A stretch of 20,121 bases of DNA from a virus, in the IMG/VR virus record IMGVR_UViG_3300032282_001141, positions 1-20,121 of that record, one strand, 5' to 3'. This document shows, piece by piece, positions 6,079 to 11,321 of this stretch. How positions within the stretch are numbered: position 1 is the first letter of the stretch; every line of letters starts with the position of its first letter. The notes below the pieces were generated by a model. The model was not told the origin of the DNA. It saw only the letters and a list, made by a program, of their open reading frames with translations, and ran no database searches. Position numbers and translations under genes: made by a program.

Positions 6079-6343
6079 ACACAAGTGGGAGCCGCCGTTG
6101 GTGTTGGAGAAATGGACGCCCCCGGACTTAAGCGGACAAACGCAGCCCGATCCGGTCAACCATCCCGCCCACTATACGGACGGGGGTATAGAAACCATCG
6201 ACTTTATCGAGGCGAAGCGACTCAACTATAACCTCGGAAACGTGGTCAAATACGTTTCTCGCGCCGGGAAGAAAGGCACGCCGTTGCAGGATTTGCAGAA
6301 AGCGGCATGGTACTTGGCGCGGGAAATCTCCAAGCACCAATAA
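6065..6343 (+). CDS. DUF3310 family protein (often labelled nucleotide kinase-like)
   Basis: The protein has 92 residues. It carries the DUF3310 hallmark NHPAHYTDGGIETIDFIEA starting at residue 32, then NLGNVVKYVSRAGKKG and LQDLQKAAWYLAREI. Databases sometimes name this family nucleotide kinase, but no P-loop is visible, and the name should not be read as a shown activity. It is a very common small phage early protein. The start at 6065 gives a 14-base overlap with the zinc-finger gene; an upstream in-frame ATG (6023) is rejected as a deeper overlap. It is the last gene of the early operon before a hairpin. Confidence 0.88.
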   Translation: MKQHEHKWEPPLVLEKWTPPDLSGQTQPDPVNHPAHYTDGGIETIDFIEAKRLNYNLGNVVKYVSRAGKKGTPLQDLQKAAWYLAREISKHQ

Positions 6344-6376
6344 AAAAAGCCCCCGCAGCTAGGAGTCTACGGGGGC
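6342..6376 (-). terminator. Rho-independent terminator reading leftward, with no leftward gene in front of it
   Basis: GCCCCCG (6349-6355) pairs with CGGGGGC (6370-6376), with two further possible pairs in the loop. Seven A residues (6342-6348) lie on the left, so the U-tract exists only for leftward transcripts. On the right there is no T-run, so rightward termination should be poor. Both flanking genes are rightward. It may stop antisense transcripts coming from the leftward operon that ends at 7794. Confidence 0.65.
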
Positions 6377-6395
6377 GAGTTACTCTCTCGGAGAA

Positions 6396-6418
6396 ACGAT
6401 GCCAGAGCATCGTAGGAG
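6396..6418 (+). promoter_or_regulatory. Hairpin abutting the helicase ribosome site
   Basis: ACGATGC (6396-6402) and GCATCGT (6407-6413) form a perfect seven-base stem with a CAGA loop. It is followed immediately by AGGAG (6414-6418), six bases before the TTG start of the helicase. A stem directly at the ribosome site may block or position ribosomes. The stem also contains the ATG of a possible leader peptide. Confidence 0.45.
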
Positions 6419-6440
6419 AACACATTGGAAAACGCAATAG
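6399..6440 (+). CDS. Possible 13-residue leader peptide before the helicase
   Basis: ATG at 6399 has GGAG at 6390-6393 at good spacing and reads MPEHRRRTHWKTQ, then TAG at 6438-6440. It opens inside the hairpin at 6396-6413 and ends inside the helicase gene, past the TTG start at 6425. Ribosomes on this frame would melt the hairpin and expose AGGAG, so it could couple translation. It is very short and may be chance. Confidence 0.25.
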   Translation: MPEHRRRTHWKTQ

Positions 6441-7774
6441 ACGATGTTCTTAGCGAAGTTGCTAAAGCCGATGTCAGCAACCTGCCGAAATCGGAGTGGC
6501 ACGCCCGCTTTGCGTATGTGAGCGACGGCGACAGTTATTTCGATCTCGTGGGCCGCAAGGAATACGCCCGCTCAGTCTTTAACGCTTTGTACCGGCATGA
6601 GCCGAACTTGCAGAGCATCCACGCGGAGCGGCGCATCGACCCTGCTTTATGGTTTGACGAGAACCGGCGCGCTCGCGGGGGCTATACGCTGCAAGGCGTG
6701 ACGTTCGCGGCGGGCGATGAAAACTTGGTCAGCCGCAACGGTGAAGTGTTCGGCAATCGGTGGAGAAATGCTCGCCCGAAGGGTCGCCCAGGTGATGCGC
6801 GACTGTGGCTCGAGCACGTTGAGCGCATGATTCCCGATCCAATGGAACGTGAGCACGTTTTAAACGTGATGGCGTTTAAGCGTCAAAACCCGAACCGCAA
6901 GATTAACCATGCGGTGCTGCATGGCGGTGCGCCGGGTAGCGGCAAGGATACGATGTGGGCCCCGTTTATCTGGTCGATTGGCGGCCCGCGTAACGCGAAC
7001 GTGGAAGTGGTGCGGCACGAGGAACTGCTCGGGCAGTGGGGCTACGCGCTGGAGTCTGAAGTGCTAGTCGTTAACGAACTGCGCCAGCACGCTCGCATGG
7101 ATAAACGGGGCTTTGAAAATACGTTAAAGCCGCTCATTGCCGCGCCCCCAGAATTCTTGCAAGTAAACCGGAAAGGGGTGCACCCGTATTACGCGGTAAA
7201 CCGGCTGCTGATGCTGGCGTTCAGTAACGAGCGAGCCGCTATATCCCTGCCCGCCGATGACCGCCGATGGTTTGTCATTTGGTCGGACGGTGGCCGCATG
7301 GCAGAGTCGGATGCAATTCGGATTTGGAACTGGTATCAAGCCGGCGGGTTTGAAATCGTCGCGGACTATCTCGACCAGCGCGACGTGGCCGCGTTCAACC
7401 CTGGCATGACACCGCCGACGACCGATGCCAAGCTCGCGCTCGTCGAATTGGCATTGAATCATGCGGAGTCGTATGTTCAGAATATGGCCGAGAACAAGGT
7501 GGGCGAATTCGCTCGTGGAGTGATCTCCACGCCGCTCAACCTAATCGCGCTGCGGATTATTAAAAATAACAAGGATGCGCCGAGGGTGAACCGCGAGAGT
7601 ATGTTGGTCGCGCTAAAGCAAGCCGGCTGGCTCGACCGTGGAATGTGCGCGAGCCGCAAGTACCCGAACAAACGTCACCTCTATTGTCACCCCGATTTCA
7701 TTAGCGTGCCGAAAAGCGAATTGCGCAACATGGTCGAGCAGCCCGTACCGGTGACGCTCACCGTCGTGAAATAA
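6425..7774 (+). CDS. SF3/D5-like phage replicative helicase (DUF5906-type ATPase)
   Basis: The protein has 449 residues. An N-terminal region rich in RIDPALWFDENRRARGGYTL-type sequence precedes the ATPase core. The core has Walker A GGAPGSGKDT (Lys174), a Walker B-like VLVVNEL (213-219), LKPLIAAP, and a sensor-type NRLLMLAFSNE before DDRRWFVIW. This order fits DUF5906/D5-related helicases of phages and plasmids, which unwind DNA at the fork. No primase domain is visible, so priming must come from another protein. The start is a TTG with AGGAG six bases upstream; no in-frame ATG gives as complete a protein. The N-terminal domain is of unknown role. Confidence 0.85.
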   Translation: MENAIDDVLSEVAKADVSNLPKSEWHARFAYVSDGDSYFDLVGRKEYARSVFNALYRHEPNLQSIHAERRIDPALWFDENRRARGGYTLQGVTFAAGDENLVSRNGEVFGNRWRNARPKGRPGDARLWLEHVERMIPDPMEREHVLNVMAFKRQNPNRKINHAVLHGGAPGSGKDTMWAPFIWSIGGPRNANVEVVRHEELLGQWGYALESEVLVVNELRQHARMDKRGFENTLKPLIAAPPEFLQVNRKGVHPYYAVNRLLMLAFSNERAAISLPADDRRWFVIWSDGGRMAESDAIRIWNWYQAGGFEIVADYLDQRDVAAFNPGMTPPTTDAKLALVELALNHAESYVQNMAENKVGEFARGVISTPLNLIALRIIKNNKDAPRVNRESMLVALKQAGWLDRGMCASRKYPNKRHLYCHPDFISVPKSELRNMVEQPVPVTLTVVK

Positions 7775-7777
7775 AAA

Positions 7778-7795
7778 AGCCCCCGAAAGGGGGCT
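7778..7795 (-). terminator. Terminator of the leftward operon
   Basis: AGCCCCC (7778-7784), loop GAAA, and GGGGGCT (7789-7795) form a perfect stem with a stable tetraloop. Six A residues (7773-7778) lie to the left, giving a U-tract for leftward transcripts. On the rightward strand only a weak T-stretch follows (GTCGTTT), so it may terminate the helicase message less well. It lies between convergent genes and shares the A-tract plus GCCCCCG core of the hairpin at 6342-6376. Confidence 0.8.
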
Positions 7796-7856
7796 AGTCG
7801 TTTGATAGCAGTTCGAGAATGAGTGCGGCAGCGACCGCAGCCAATAGGGCGATCAT
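7794..7856 (-). CDS. Possible 20-residue hydrophobic microprotein
   Basis: ATG at 7856 overlaps the stop of the upstream gene as ATGA. The frame reads MIALLAAVAAALILELLSND and stops with TAG inside the terminator stem. The peptide is one hydrophobic helix, long enough to lie in or nearly span a membrane. The overlap matches the pattern of every junction from 9002 leftward in this operon, which supports translation. The tiny size is the reason for caution. Confidence 0.4.
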   Translation of the reverse strand: MIALLAAVAAALILELLSND

Positions 7857-8113
7857 CCGTCCCCGTCCATGAGGCGGCCTATTGCGTCCTCAACTTTTCT
7901 TAACAATTCGTCGGCCAAGTCATCACGGCCAAGCCCACGGGCGGCTATCGCTTGCATGAGCCACGGCAAGGCTTCGGTACTCTGGCACTCCAGAATCGCC
8001 CCCAAAGCCCTCTCCGCTCGTTTTAAGCGAACGTGAGCAGAGTCCCACGGCTCCGGCGGTGTCGGGTCGTCTTCAAATAGTTGGCGCAGCTCTTCGTCGG
8101 TTAGGCGTGTCAT
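7853..8113 (-). CDS. Small hypothetical phage protein
   Basis: The 86-residue protein starts MTRLTDEELRQLFEDDP and is acidic and helical. It has RLKRAERALGAILECQ in the middle and a C-terminal DDLADELLRKVEDAIGRLM. I recognise no domain. The ATG at 8113 overlaps the preceding small gene as ATGA; in-frame ATGs at 8131 and 8140 are less likely for that reason. A GGGGGGT stretch about 10 bases upstream may serve as the ribosome site. Confidence 0.7.
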   Translation of the reverse strand: MTRLTDEELRQLFEDDPTPPEPWDSAHVRLKRAERALGAILECQSTEALPWLMQAIAARGLGRDDLADELLRKVEDAIGRLMDGDG

Positions 8114-8247
8114 AAATAATCGACCCCCCATCGACGACACCGCCAGTTAGGTTCCGGCAGCCCGCGCCAATCCTCGCGGACGGGCGGCGGCTCCACCCAC
8201 GGCGGCGCAAATAGCATTGATAGCACCCAAGTTATAAGCGACCTCAT
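8110..8247 (-). CDS. Small tryptophan- and proline-rich protein (45 residues)
   Basis: The product starts MRSLITWVLSMLFAPPWVEPPP. A short hydrophobic N terminus (about 3-14) is followed by a proline- and tryptophan-rich part ending RCRRWGVDYL. It could be membrane-anchored or a short exported peptide. The proline-rich part recalls Rz1-like spanins, but there is no lipobox and no partner gene, so that is not claimed. Both ends are ATGA overlaps with neighbours, which is the main support. Confidence 0.6.
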   Translation of the reverse strand: MRSLITWVLSMLFAPPWVEPPPVREDWRGLPEPNWRCRRWGVDYL

Positions 8248-8549
8248 ATAACGCGCCCCCTAGCCGCTGCGACGGCCTCCAATGCGCCCTTAATCGTGCA
8301 TCCATGCGCGTGCGAGGACGGGTGCCGGTTGCAGTCTTCGCAGCGTGCACAGTCGGGAGCGGCCACGCCTAGCGGGTCGAATCGTTTGACGATCTCGTCG
8401 AGTGCTTTCAACATAACTGGAGCGGCGGCCAACAGCGTCGCGTCGCTATAGTTTGGGATGGCGAGCGCAACTGTGCGCCCTCCGTCTGCGTCGGGTTCGC
8501 GTAATGCGTACCCACTCCAAGCGTCATCAATAATTGCTAAGCGTCTCAT
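8244..8549 (-). CDS. Hypothetical phage protein with cysteine cluster
   Basis: The 101-residue protein starts MRRLAIIDDAWSGYALREPD. It carries DATLLAAAPVMLKALDEIV, a helical segment repeated in many small phage proteins of unknown function, then CARCEDC with HPSSHAHGC, which may bind a metal ion. The ATG at 8549 overlaps the upstream stop as ATGA; an in-frame ATG at 8561 would add only four residues. Its own stop overlaps the next start in the same way. Confidence 0.75.
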   Translation of the reverse strand: MRRLAIIDDAWSGYALREPDADGGRTVALAIPNYSDATLLAAAPVMLKALDEIVKRFDPLGVAAPDCARCEDCNRHPSSHAHGCTIKGALEAVAAARGRVI

Positions 8550-8674
8550 ATCGGCCCCCATCGTGGTACGCCAGCATCGTCGGCGGCTCTATCTTCCCAA
8601 GACTCAGCCGGCGGCTCACGGTCTTCGAGATAGTCAAGCTCATGGTCGGGTATTTCGTCGCTTGGGTCGTTCAT
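8546..8674 (-). CDS. Small acidic protein (42 residues)
   Basis: The sequence begins MNDPSDEIPDHELDYLEDRE. It is strongly acidic and has no hydrophobic core, so it may be disordered. Such small acidic phage proteins sometimes mimic DNA, but nothing specific shows that here. ATG 8674 and TGA 8546-8548 both lie in ATGA overlaps with the neighbouring genes. Confidence 0.6.
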   Translation of the reverse strand: MNDPSDEIPDHELDYLEDREPPAESWEDRAADDAGVPRWGPI

Positions 8675-8832
8675 CGCGCGGCCTCAATTTTGGATTGGAT
8701 ATAGCGCACCGTCGAGGCGGGCAGCGTGGCGGCTATTTCTTCAGCCATTGCTACGCATTGCGACGCCGTGTCGTCGTCGGGTGCGGTAATGGCTAGCGTT
8801 AGGGCTAGCTCTAAAGCTTCTTCTGCGTTCAT
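8671..8832 (-). CDS. Small helical protein (53 residues), function unknown
   Basis: The product starts MNAEEALELALTLAITAPDD and ends STVRYIQSKIEAAR. It is likely two helices joined by an acidic loop. I recognise no domain. It starts and stops in ATGA overlaps in the leftward operon, and these, with its composition, support it as a gene. Confidence 0.6.
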   Translation of the reverse strand: MNAEEALELALTLAITAPDDDTASQCVAMAEEIAATLPASTVRYIQSKIEAAR

Positions 8833-9002
8833 GCGGTCACCTCCCGCAAATCTACGGTCTCTTCGTCGTACCGCTCGCGGTCGCCGGGGTCGGTCACGTC
8901 GAACACCTCGTGCGCCTCAATATAGGCTGCGTCTTCGTCGTCGGCTTGCACGCGAATCGTTTTTACAACGGTCGCCCGTATCGTCACGTCGTAAGTTTTC
9001 AT
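8829..9002 (-). CDS. Small beta-rich protein, DpnD/PcfM-like pattern
   Basis: The 57-residue protein starts MKTYDVTIRATVVKTIRVQADDED, followed by a helix (AAYIEAHEVFDV) and an acidic end. Strand-strand-helix with V-x-A-DDEDAA is typical of small phage and plasmid proteins such as the DpnD/PcfM group; the resemblance is by eye. The function is unknown. Both ends are ATGA overlaps. Confidence 0.65.
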   Translation of the reverse strand: MKTYDVTIRATVVKTIRVQADDEDAAYIEAHEVFDVTDPGDRERYDEETVDLREVTA

Positions 9003-9463
9003 GCGGCCACCTGCGCGGTGCTATTGGTCACGACAAAGGCAACGGTGCGGCCTTTTTTATCGCCTACCCGAGAGATATTGAACCCTATCGCTAAAGCGAC
9101 TGATAACATCGTCTGAACACCGCACGCACCGTCGAGCGATATGCGCCCGGTGTCATCGTTTCGCGTCATACCGTAAAAATACGCAGGGTCGGGACGGCCG
9201 AAAGGCAGGGACGAGCTAGGGACGCGGTGCGACTTATGACCGCCGGCCTTGCTGTAATAACTGCCCGCCTTGTCACCAATTGCGCGCAGCCGATCTTGAT
9301 GGGCATCGGTTAGCCATTGAGCTAACACCGTGCCGAGCATATCGTAACCGCCGCCGGACGTCCGATAACGTTTTCCGGTGGCCGTATCGTCAAGTCGGCA
9401 GATGTTCCACCCGTAAGTATTTACACCGCGCGACGTAGACCACGAAAGCATAAGAGTTTGCAT
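8999..9463 (-). CDS. Conserved-type phage protein of unknown function (SWSTSRG...SLDGACG)
   Basis: The 154-residue protein starts MQTLMLSWSTSRGVNTYGWN. Its distinctive features are WSTSRGVNTYGWNICRL, RYRTSGGGYDMLGTVLAQWL and a C-terminal SLDGACGVQTMLSVALAIGF. I have a sense of this combination recurring in phages as an uncharacterised family, with no known activity. It probably has a compact fold with strands first and a helix last. ATG 9463 is chosen over in-frame ATGs at 9613 and 9499, because those lie in the hairpin element or the clamp gene; CGGAG lies upstream. It follows the clamp-like gene after hairpin element A and leads the run of overlapping genes. Confidence 0.78.
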   Translation of the reverse strand: MQTLMLSWSTSRGVNTYGWNICRLDDTATGKRYRTSGGGYDMLGTVLAQWLTDAHQDRLRAIGDKAGSYYSKAGGHKSHRVPSSSLPFGRPDPAYFYGMTRNDDTGRISLDGACGVQTMLSVALAIGFNISRVGDKKGRTVAFVVTNSTAQVAA

Positions 9464-9480
9464 TGTCTTAACTCCGATAA

Positions 9481-9540
9481 GGTGCCCAGTGCACCCCATA
9501 GCACCCTCGAAGGAAGGTGCTACAGGCTGCGAACGGGTTA
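9481..9540 (-). repeat. Intercistronic two-hairpin element, copy A
   Basis: This 60-base element spans from the stop codon of the clamp-like gene to just before the next ribosome site. It aligns without gaps to 10192-10251 (offset 711; 40 of 60 bases identical by hand count). The main stem is TAGCACC (9499-9505) with GGTGCTA (9516-9522) and a 10-base loop. The minor stem is GGTGC (9481-9485) with GCACC (9491-9495) and a 5-base loop. Stem changes between copies are compensatory while the main loop differs. There is no U-tract. Confidence 0.8.
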
Positions 9541-10170
9541 GGCTGCGGCAGCAGTAGCAGTCGGCGCAAAGTCGGCCCAAGCGGGCACGTCTACGGACGT
9601 TATGCGGTCGCATCGCATCGGCATAATTACGCCTACCGCGTCACCCGTCAGCATGACCCGAGCGGCCGCACCGTCGCCATTTTCGCCGCCATTGTGAGCG
9701 ATAGCGGGCGAGTATTTCGACCCCAACAGTTTATTAATTTTCCCAAATGCGGCGACAAGATCGGCATCAAATTGCGACACCAGGCCCGACACAGTGTGCG
9801 GGATGACTCTCCGCCACTCGGGAAAACGGCCCTCGACGAGTTTAGTAGTTGTCGTGCTACCCCATGCGCCGATCGTCAACGACTGAGCGGTCGCGTCGAT
9901 CGACAAGGTAACGTGTCCGTTTTTAAAGGGAGCTTTTAACTTGTCGAGCGCATCGCGAGCAATAATGTATTGCCCAGGCACAAGCGGCGACTCGTCACCT
10001 TCGGCACGCTCAAGCGGCAGTGCGAGCAGCATATGCCCATCAGTGGCGACGGCGACCGCATCAGTGCCGCGCACGTCAATACAAATGCCGTTTAGGTAGT
10101 AACGCACGTCGTTCTTCGCGGCAGCGACGAGCAGTGCTTTGATTGAATCGACAGCAATGGAAAATTGCAT
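9538..10170 (-). CDS. Shortened beta-clamp-like protein (DnaN domains II and partial III)
   Basis: This 210-residue protein matches remembered E. coli DnaN in three places: DVRYYLNG (21-28), VATDGHML (41-48, DnaN VATDGHRL) and KLVEGRFPEWRRVIP (DnaN KLVDGRFPDYRRVLP). It then has VGVIMPMR near the end (DnaN YVVMPMR). These fall in domain II and at the end of domain III. Domain I is missing, and domain III is only about half its usual size; DnaN has about 366 residues. The kept motifs contain the pocket that binds clamp-binding peptides of polymerases and partners. It may form a ring of a different order, act with host clamp, or capture host clamp-binding proteins. A 24-residue alanine-rich tail follows MPMR. 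ATG 10170 has TCGGAG upstream, and hairpin elements lie on both sides. Confidence 0.85.
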   Translation of the reverse strand: MQFSIAVDSIKALLVAAAKNDVRYYLNGICIDVRGTDAVAVATDGHMLLALPLERAEGDESPLVPGQYIIARDALDKLKAPFKNGHVTLSIDATAQSLTIGAWGSTTTTKLVEGRFPEWRRVIPHTVSGLVSQFDADLVAAFGKINKLLGSKYSPAIAHNGGENGDGAAARVMLTGDAVGVIMPMRCDRITSVDVPAWADFAPTATAAAA

Positions 10171-10191
10171 AACATGGTTCTCCGATTAAAT

Positions 10192-10251
10192 GATGCCCAA
10201 CGCATCCCATAGCCAACGGTCACCCATTGGCTACAGGATACGAACGGATTA
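10192..10251 (-). repeat. Intercistronic two-hairpin element, copy B
   Basis: This second copy of the element begins with the stop codon of the 73-residue gene and ends before the ribosome site of the clamp-like gene. The main stem is TAGCCAA (10210-10216) with TTGGCTA (10227-10233), again with a 10-base loop. The minor stem is GATGC (10192-10196) with GCATC (10202-10206). Relative to copy A, four base pairs change on both sides and keep pairing. Unpaired blocks such as CGAACGG and CTACAGG are conserved. Confidence 0.8.
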
Positions 10252-10470
10252 AGCGTCTAAAGTCGTAAAATACTCAGAAGAATCGAACGATAAGCAGACT
10301 GGAACTTGTGACACCGAAAGACGTTTCGGAATTTCAACGTGCGGCGGGTCTGATCGCTCGGCATCAGCAGCCCAGGCTTCAAGCTGAGCGGAATTAATCG
10401 GCGGGTGGGTGCAATTGTCGCGTAGCCAATCCTGCAGCCTTGTTATGCCTTTTTCGTTGAGCGTGTTCAT
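10249..10470 (-). CDS. Hypothetical phage protein
   Basis: The 73-residue protein starts MNTLNEKGITRLQDWLRDN and has no recognised domain. A helical first half (RLQDWLRDNC, NSAQLEAWAADAERSD) is followed by a strand-rich second half (VEIPKRLSVSQVPVCLSF). ATCGGAGAACC lies just before the ATG, the same ribosome-site cassette as before the clamp-like gene. Its stop codon is the first base triplet of element B. Confidence 0.7.
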   Translation of the reverse strand: MNTLNEKGITRLQDWLRDNCTHPPINSAQLEAWAADAERSDPPHVEIPKRLSVSQVPVCLSFDSSEYFTTLDA

Positions 10471-10484
10471 GCATGGTTCTCCGA

Positions 10485-10589
10485 TTATTTAGCGTTGAAG
10501 TATTCGACGATGGCAGCCACAACGGATAGTGCTGCAAACGCCAAGAACGGAAGAAAGAAGCCAGAAAAGAGTGCGACTAGGTATTCCAT
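10485..10589 (-). CDS. Small membrane protein (34 residues)
   Basis: ATG 10589 shares a base with the preceding stop (TAATG). The product, starting MEYLVALFSGFFLPFLAFAA, is a single hydrophobic helix (about 4-28) with a short end VEYFNAK. It is likely an inner-membrane peptide of unknown role. Coupled start and clear hydrophobicity support it; the small size limits certainty. Confidence 0.6.
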   Translation of the reverse strand: MEYLVALFSGFFLPFLAFAALSVVAAIVEYFNAK

Positions 10590-10786
10590 TAGCCCACCGT
10601 TTTCGCAAAGTTAGGCGGCGAGCCGTCCCACGTTGTCACACGGATAGAGTGCCAACCCTGCGACGTTGCCGCAGACTTAACAGCATCAATATCTGCAGGC
10701 GTGCGGCAGTTAGCCGCCAAAAGCTGTTCCATAAAGTCTCGGGTTTCACCTCGCGGCAACCCATAAACCAATATCTGACTTTGCAT
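10589..10786 (-). CDS. Hypothetical phage protein, first gene of the leftward operon
   Basis: The 65-residue protein starts MQSQILVYGLPRGETRDFMEQ. It has a strand-helix-helix-strand look: QILVYGLP, ETRDFMEQLLAANC, DIDAVKSAATSQG, HSIRVTTWDG. This is consistent with a small alpha/beta domain of a recurring phage type, but I know no function. CCGGAG lies upstream of the ATG. A leftward promoter with an extended -10 sits 33-62 bases before the start. Confidence 0.72.
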   Translation of the reverse strand: MQSQILVYGLPRGETRDFMEQLLAANCRTPADIDAVKSAATSQGWHSIRVTTWDGSPPNFAKTVG

Positions 10787-10818
10787 TGTTTTCTCCGGTT
10801 AGTTATTCAACGAAACTA

Positions 10819-10848
10819 ACAATAGCACAACGCAATAGGTTGCAACAA
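10819..10848 (-). promoter_or_regulatory. Leftward promoter of the mini-clamp operon
   Basis: Read on the minus strand: TTGTTG (10848-10843), 18 bases, then TATTGT (10824-10819), preceded by TGC to form an extended -10. The start would be near 10812, giving a leader of about 25 bases with CCGGAG. The palindrome GTTGCAAC (10839-10846) overlaps the -35 and could be an operator. Confidence 0.5.
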
Positions 10849-11045
10849 GTATTGCTGCACCTGCCCGGCATGCGGACGATTTGTTGTAGGCTGATACGGA
10901 AACAGACCACCACGAACATACAACAATGACAACACTTTGCAGCAATCCATGTTGTGACGTGCTCAAGCGTAGTAGGTTGTGTAAACGGTGGCATGATCGA
11001 GCGGCAACGCTTAAGTGACTGAAAATCACAACTAAAAGTGCGGCG

Positions 11046-11054
11046 TGGTATAAA
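11046..11054 (+). promoter_or_regulatory. Rightward promoter, extended -10 type
   Basis: TGGTATAAA fits the TGn-TATAAT extended -10 form. The -35 at 17 bases is poor (TCACAA), as is usual for this type. Transcription would start near 11061 and run toward the terminase genes across the repeat region. Together with the leftward promoter near 10830 it makes 10787-11072 a divergent control region. Confidence 0.5.
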
Positions 11055-11072
11055 AAGTAGGGTGTCTAATAG

Positions 11073-11321
11073 ATGGATAAAAAAAGGCAAGAATATAGTG
11101 ATATAGACACACTCTTAGAACGACTTGAAACGCACCATACTTTTCCTACCACACTGCAACATAATTGCCAAGTTATCCACAGACGTTCACTGCGTGGTCA
11201 TGTTGCACCCGCACAACTTGTTGCGTTTACGCCACACTTAGCGCACTGTTGCGTAGAAACAACATCACGCTTGCGTGTTGCGTGCAGGCAACTGTTGCGT
11301 GAAAACGACAGGGGGGGGTAG
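11073..11321 (+). CDS. Doubtful open frame across the repeat region (82 residues)
   Basis: The frame starts MDKKRQEYSDIDTLLERLE, which looks protein-like, just downstream of the extended -10 promoter. From about residue 26 onward the composition turns rich in His, Cys and Arg with no pattern, and the frame runs through the TGTTGCGT repeats, the DnaA box and the G-run. No good ribosome site is present (TAGGG, 11 bases away). It may be a non-coding control region, or a short gene whose end is accidental. Confidence 0.25.
   Translation: MDKKRQEYSDIDTLLERLETHHTFPTTLQHNCQVIHRRSLRGHVAPAQLVAFTPHLAHCCVETTSRLRVACRQLLRENDRGG
11155..11300. repeat. Iteron-like TGTTGCGT / GTTGC repeats
   Basis: TGTTGCGT occurs four times in direct orientation, at 11219, 11247, 11276 and 11293. 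The related TGTTGCA is at 11201, and its inverse TGCAACA at 11155. GCAAC-T-GTTGC (11288-11298) is a palindrome. Seven GTTGC/GCAAC words fall within 146 bases, where well under one is expected by chance at equal base use. Spacings of the last five GTTGC words are 18, 28, 29 and 17 bases. This resembles binding sites of a replication initiator or regulator. Confidence 0.6.
11173..11181 (+). promoter_or_regulatory. Consensus DnaA box
   Basis: TTATCCACA at 11173-11181 is the perfect high-affinity DnaA box. It lies at the edge of the TGTTGCGT repeats in a gene-poor region. A 9-base match can arise by chance in 20 kb (roughly one in seven on both strands), but its place beside iteron-like repeats makes an origin role more likely. 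Confidence 0.5.

Noticed and set aside
8110-8247. Rz1-like spanin
   Set aside because: The 45-residue product is proline-rich but has no lipobox cysteine and no Rz partner gene, and it is far from the lysis block.
8147-8350. Leftward 67-codon frame starting MHAAKTATGTRP
   Set aside because: It conflicts with the coupled genes at 8244-8549 and 8110-8247, which have ATGA junctions.
9517-9939. Rightward frame of 140 codons
   Set aside because: It is antisense to the clamp-like gene and hairpin element A, and its composition is typical of a shadow frame.
10799-11090. Leftward open frames of 76 and 95 codons
   Set aside because: They are Cys/His/Ser-rich without pattern, have no ribosome site and lie over the divergent promoters and repeats.
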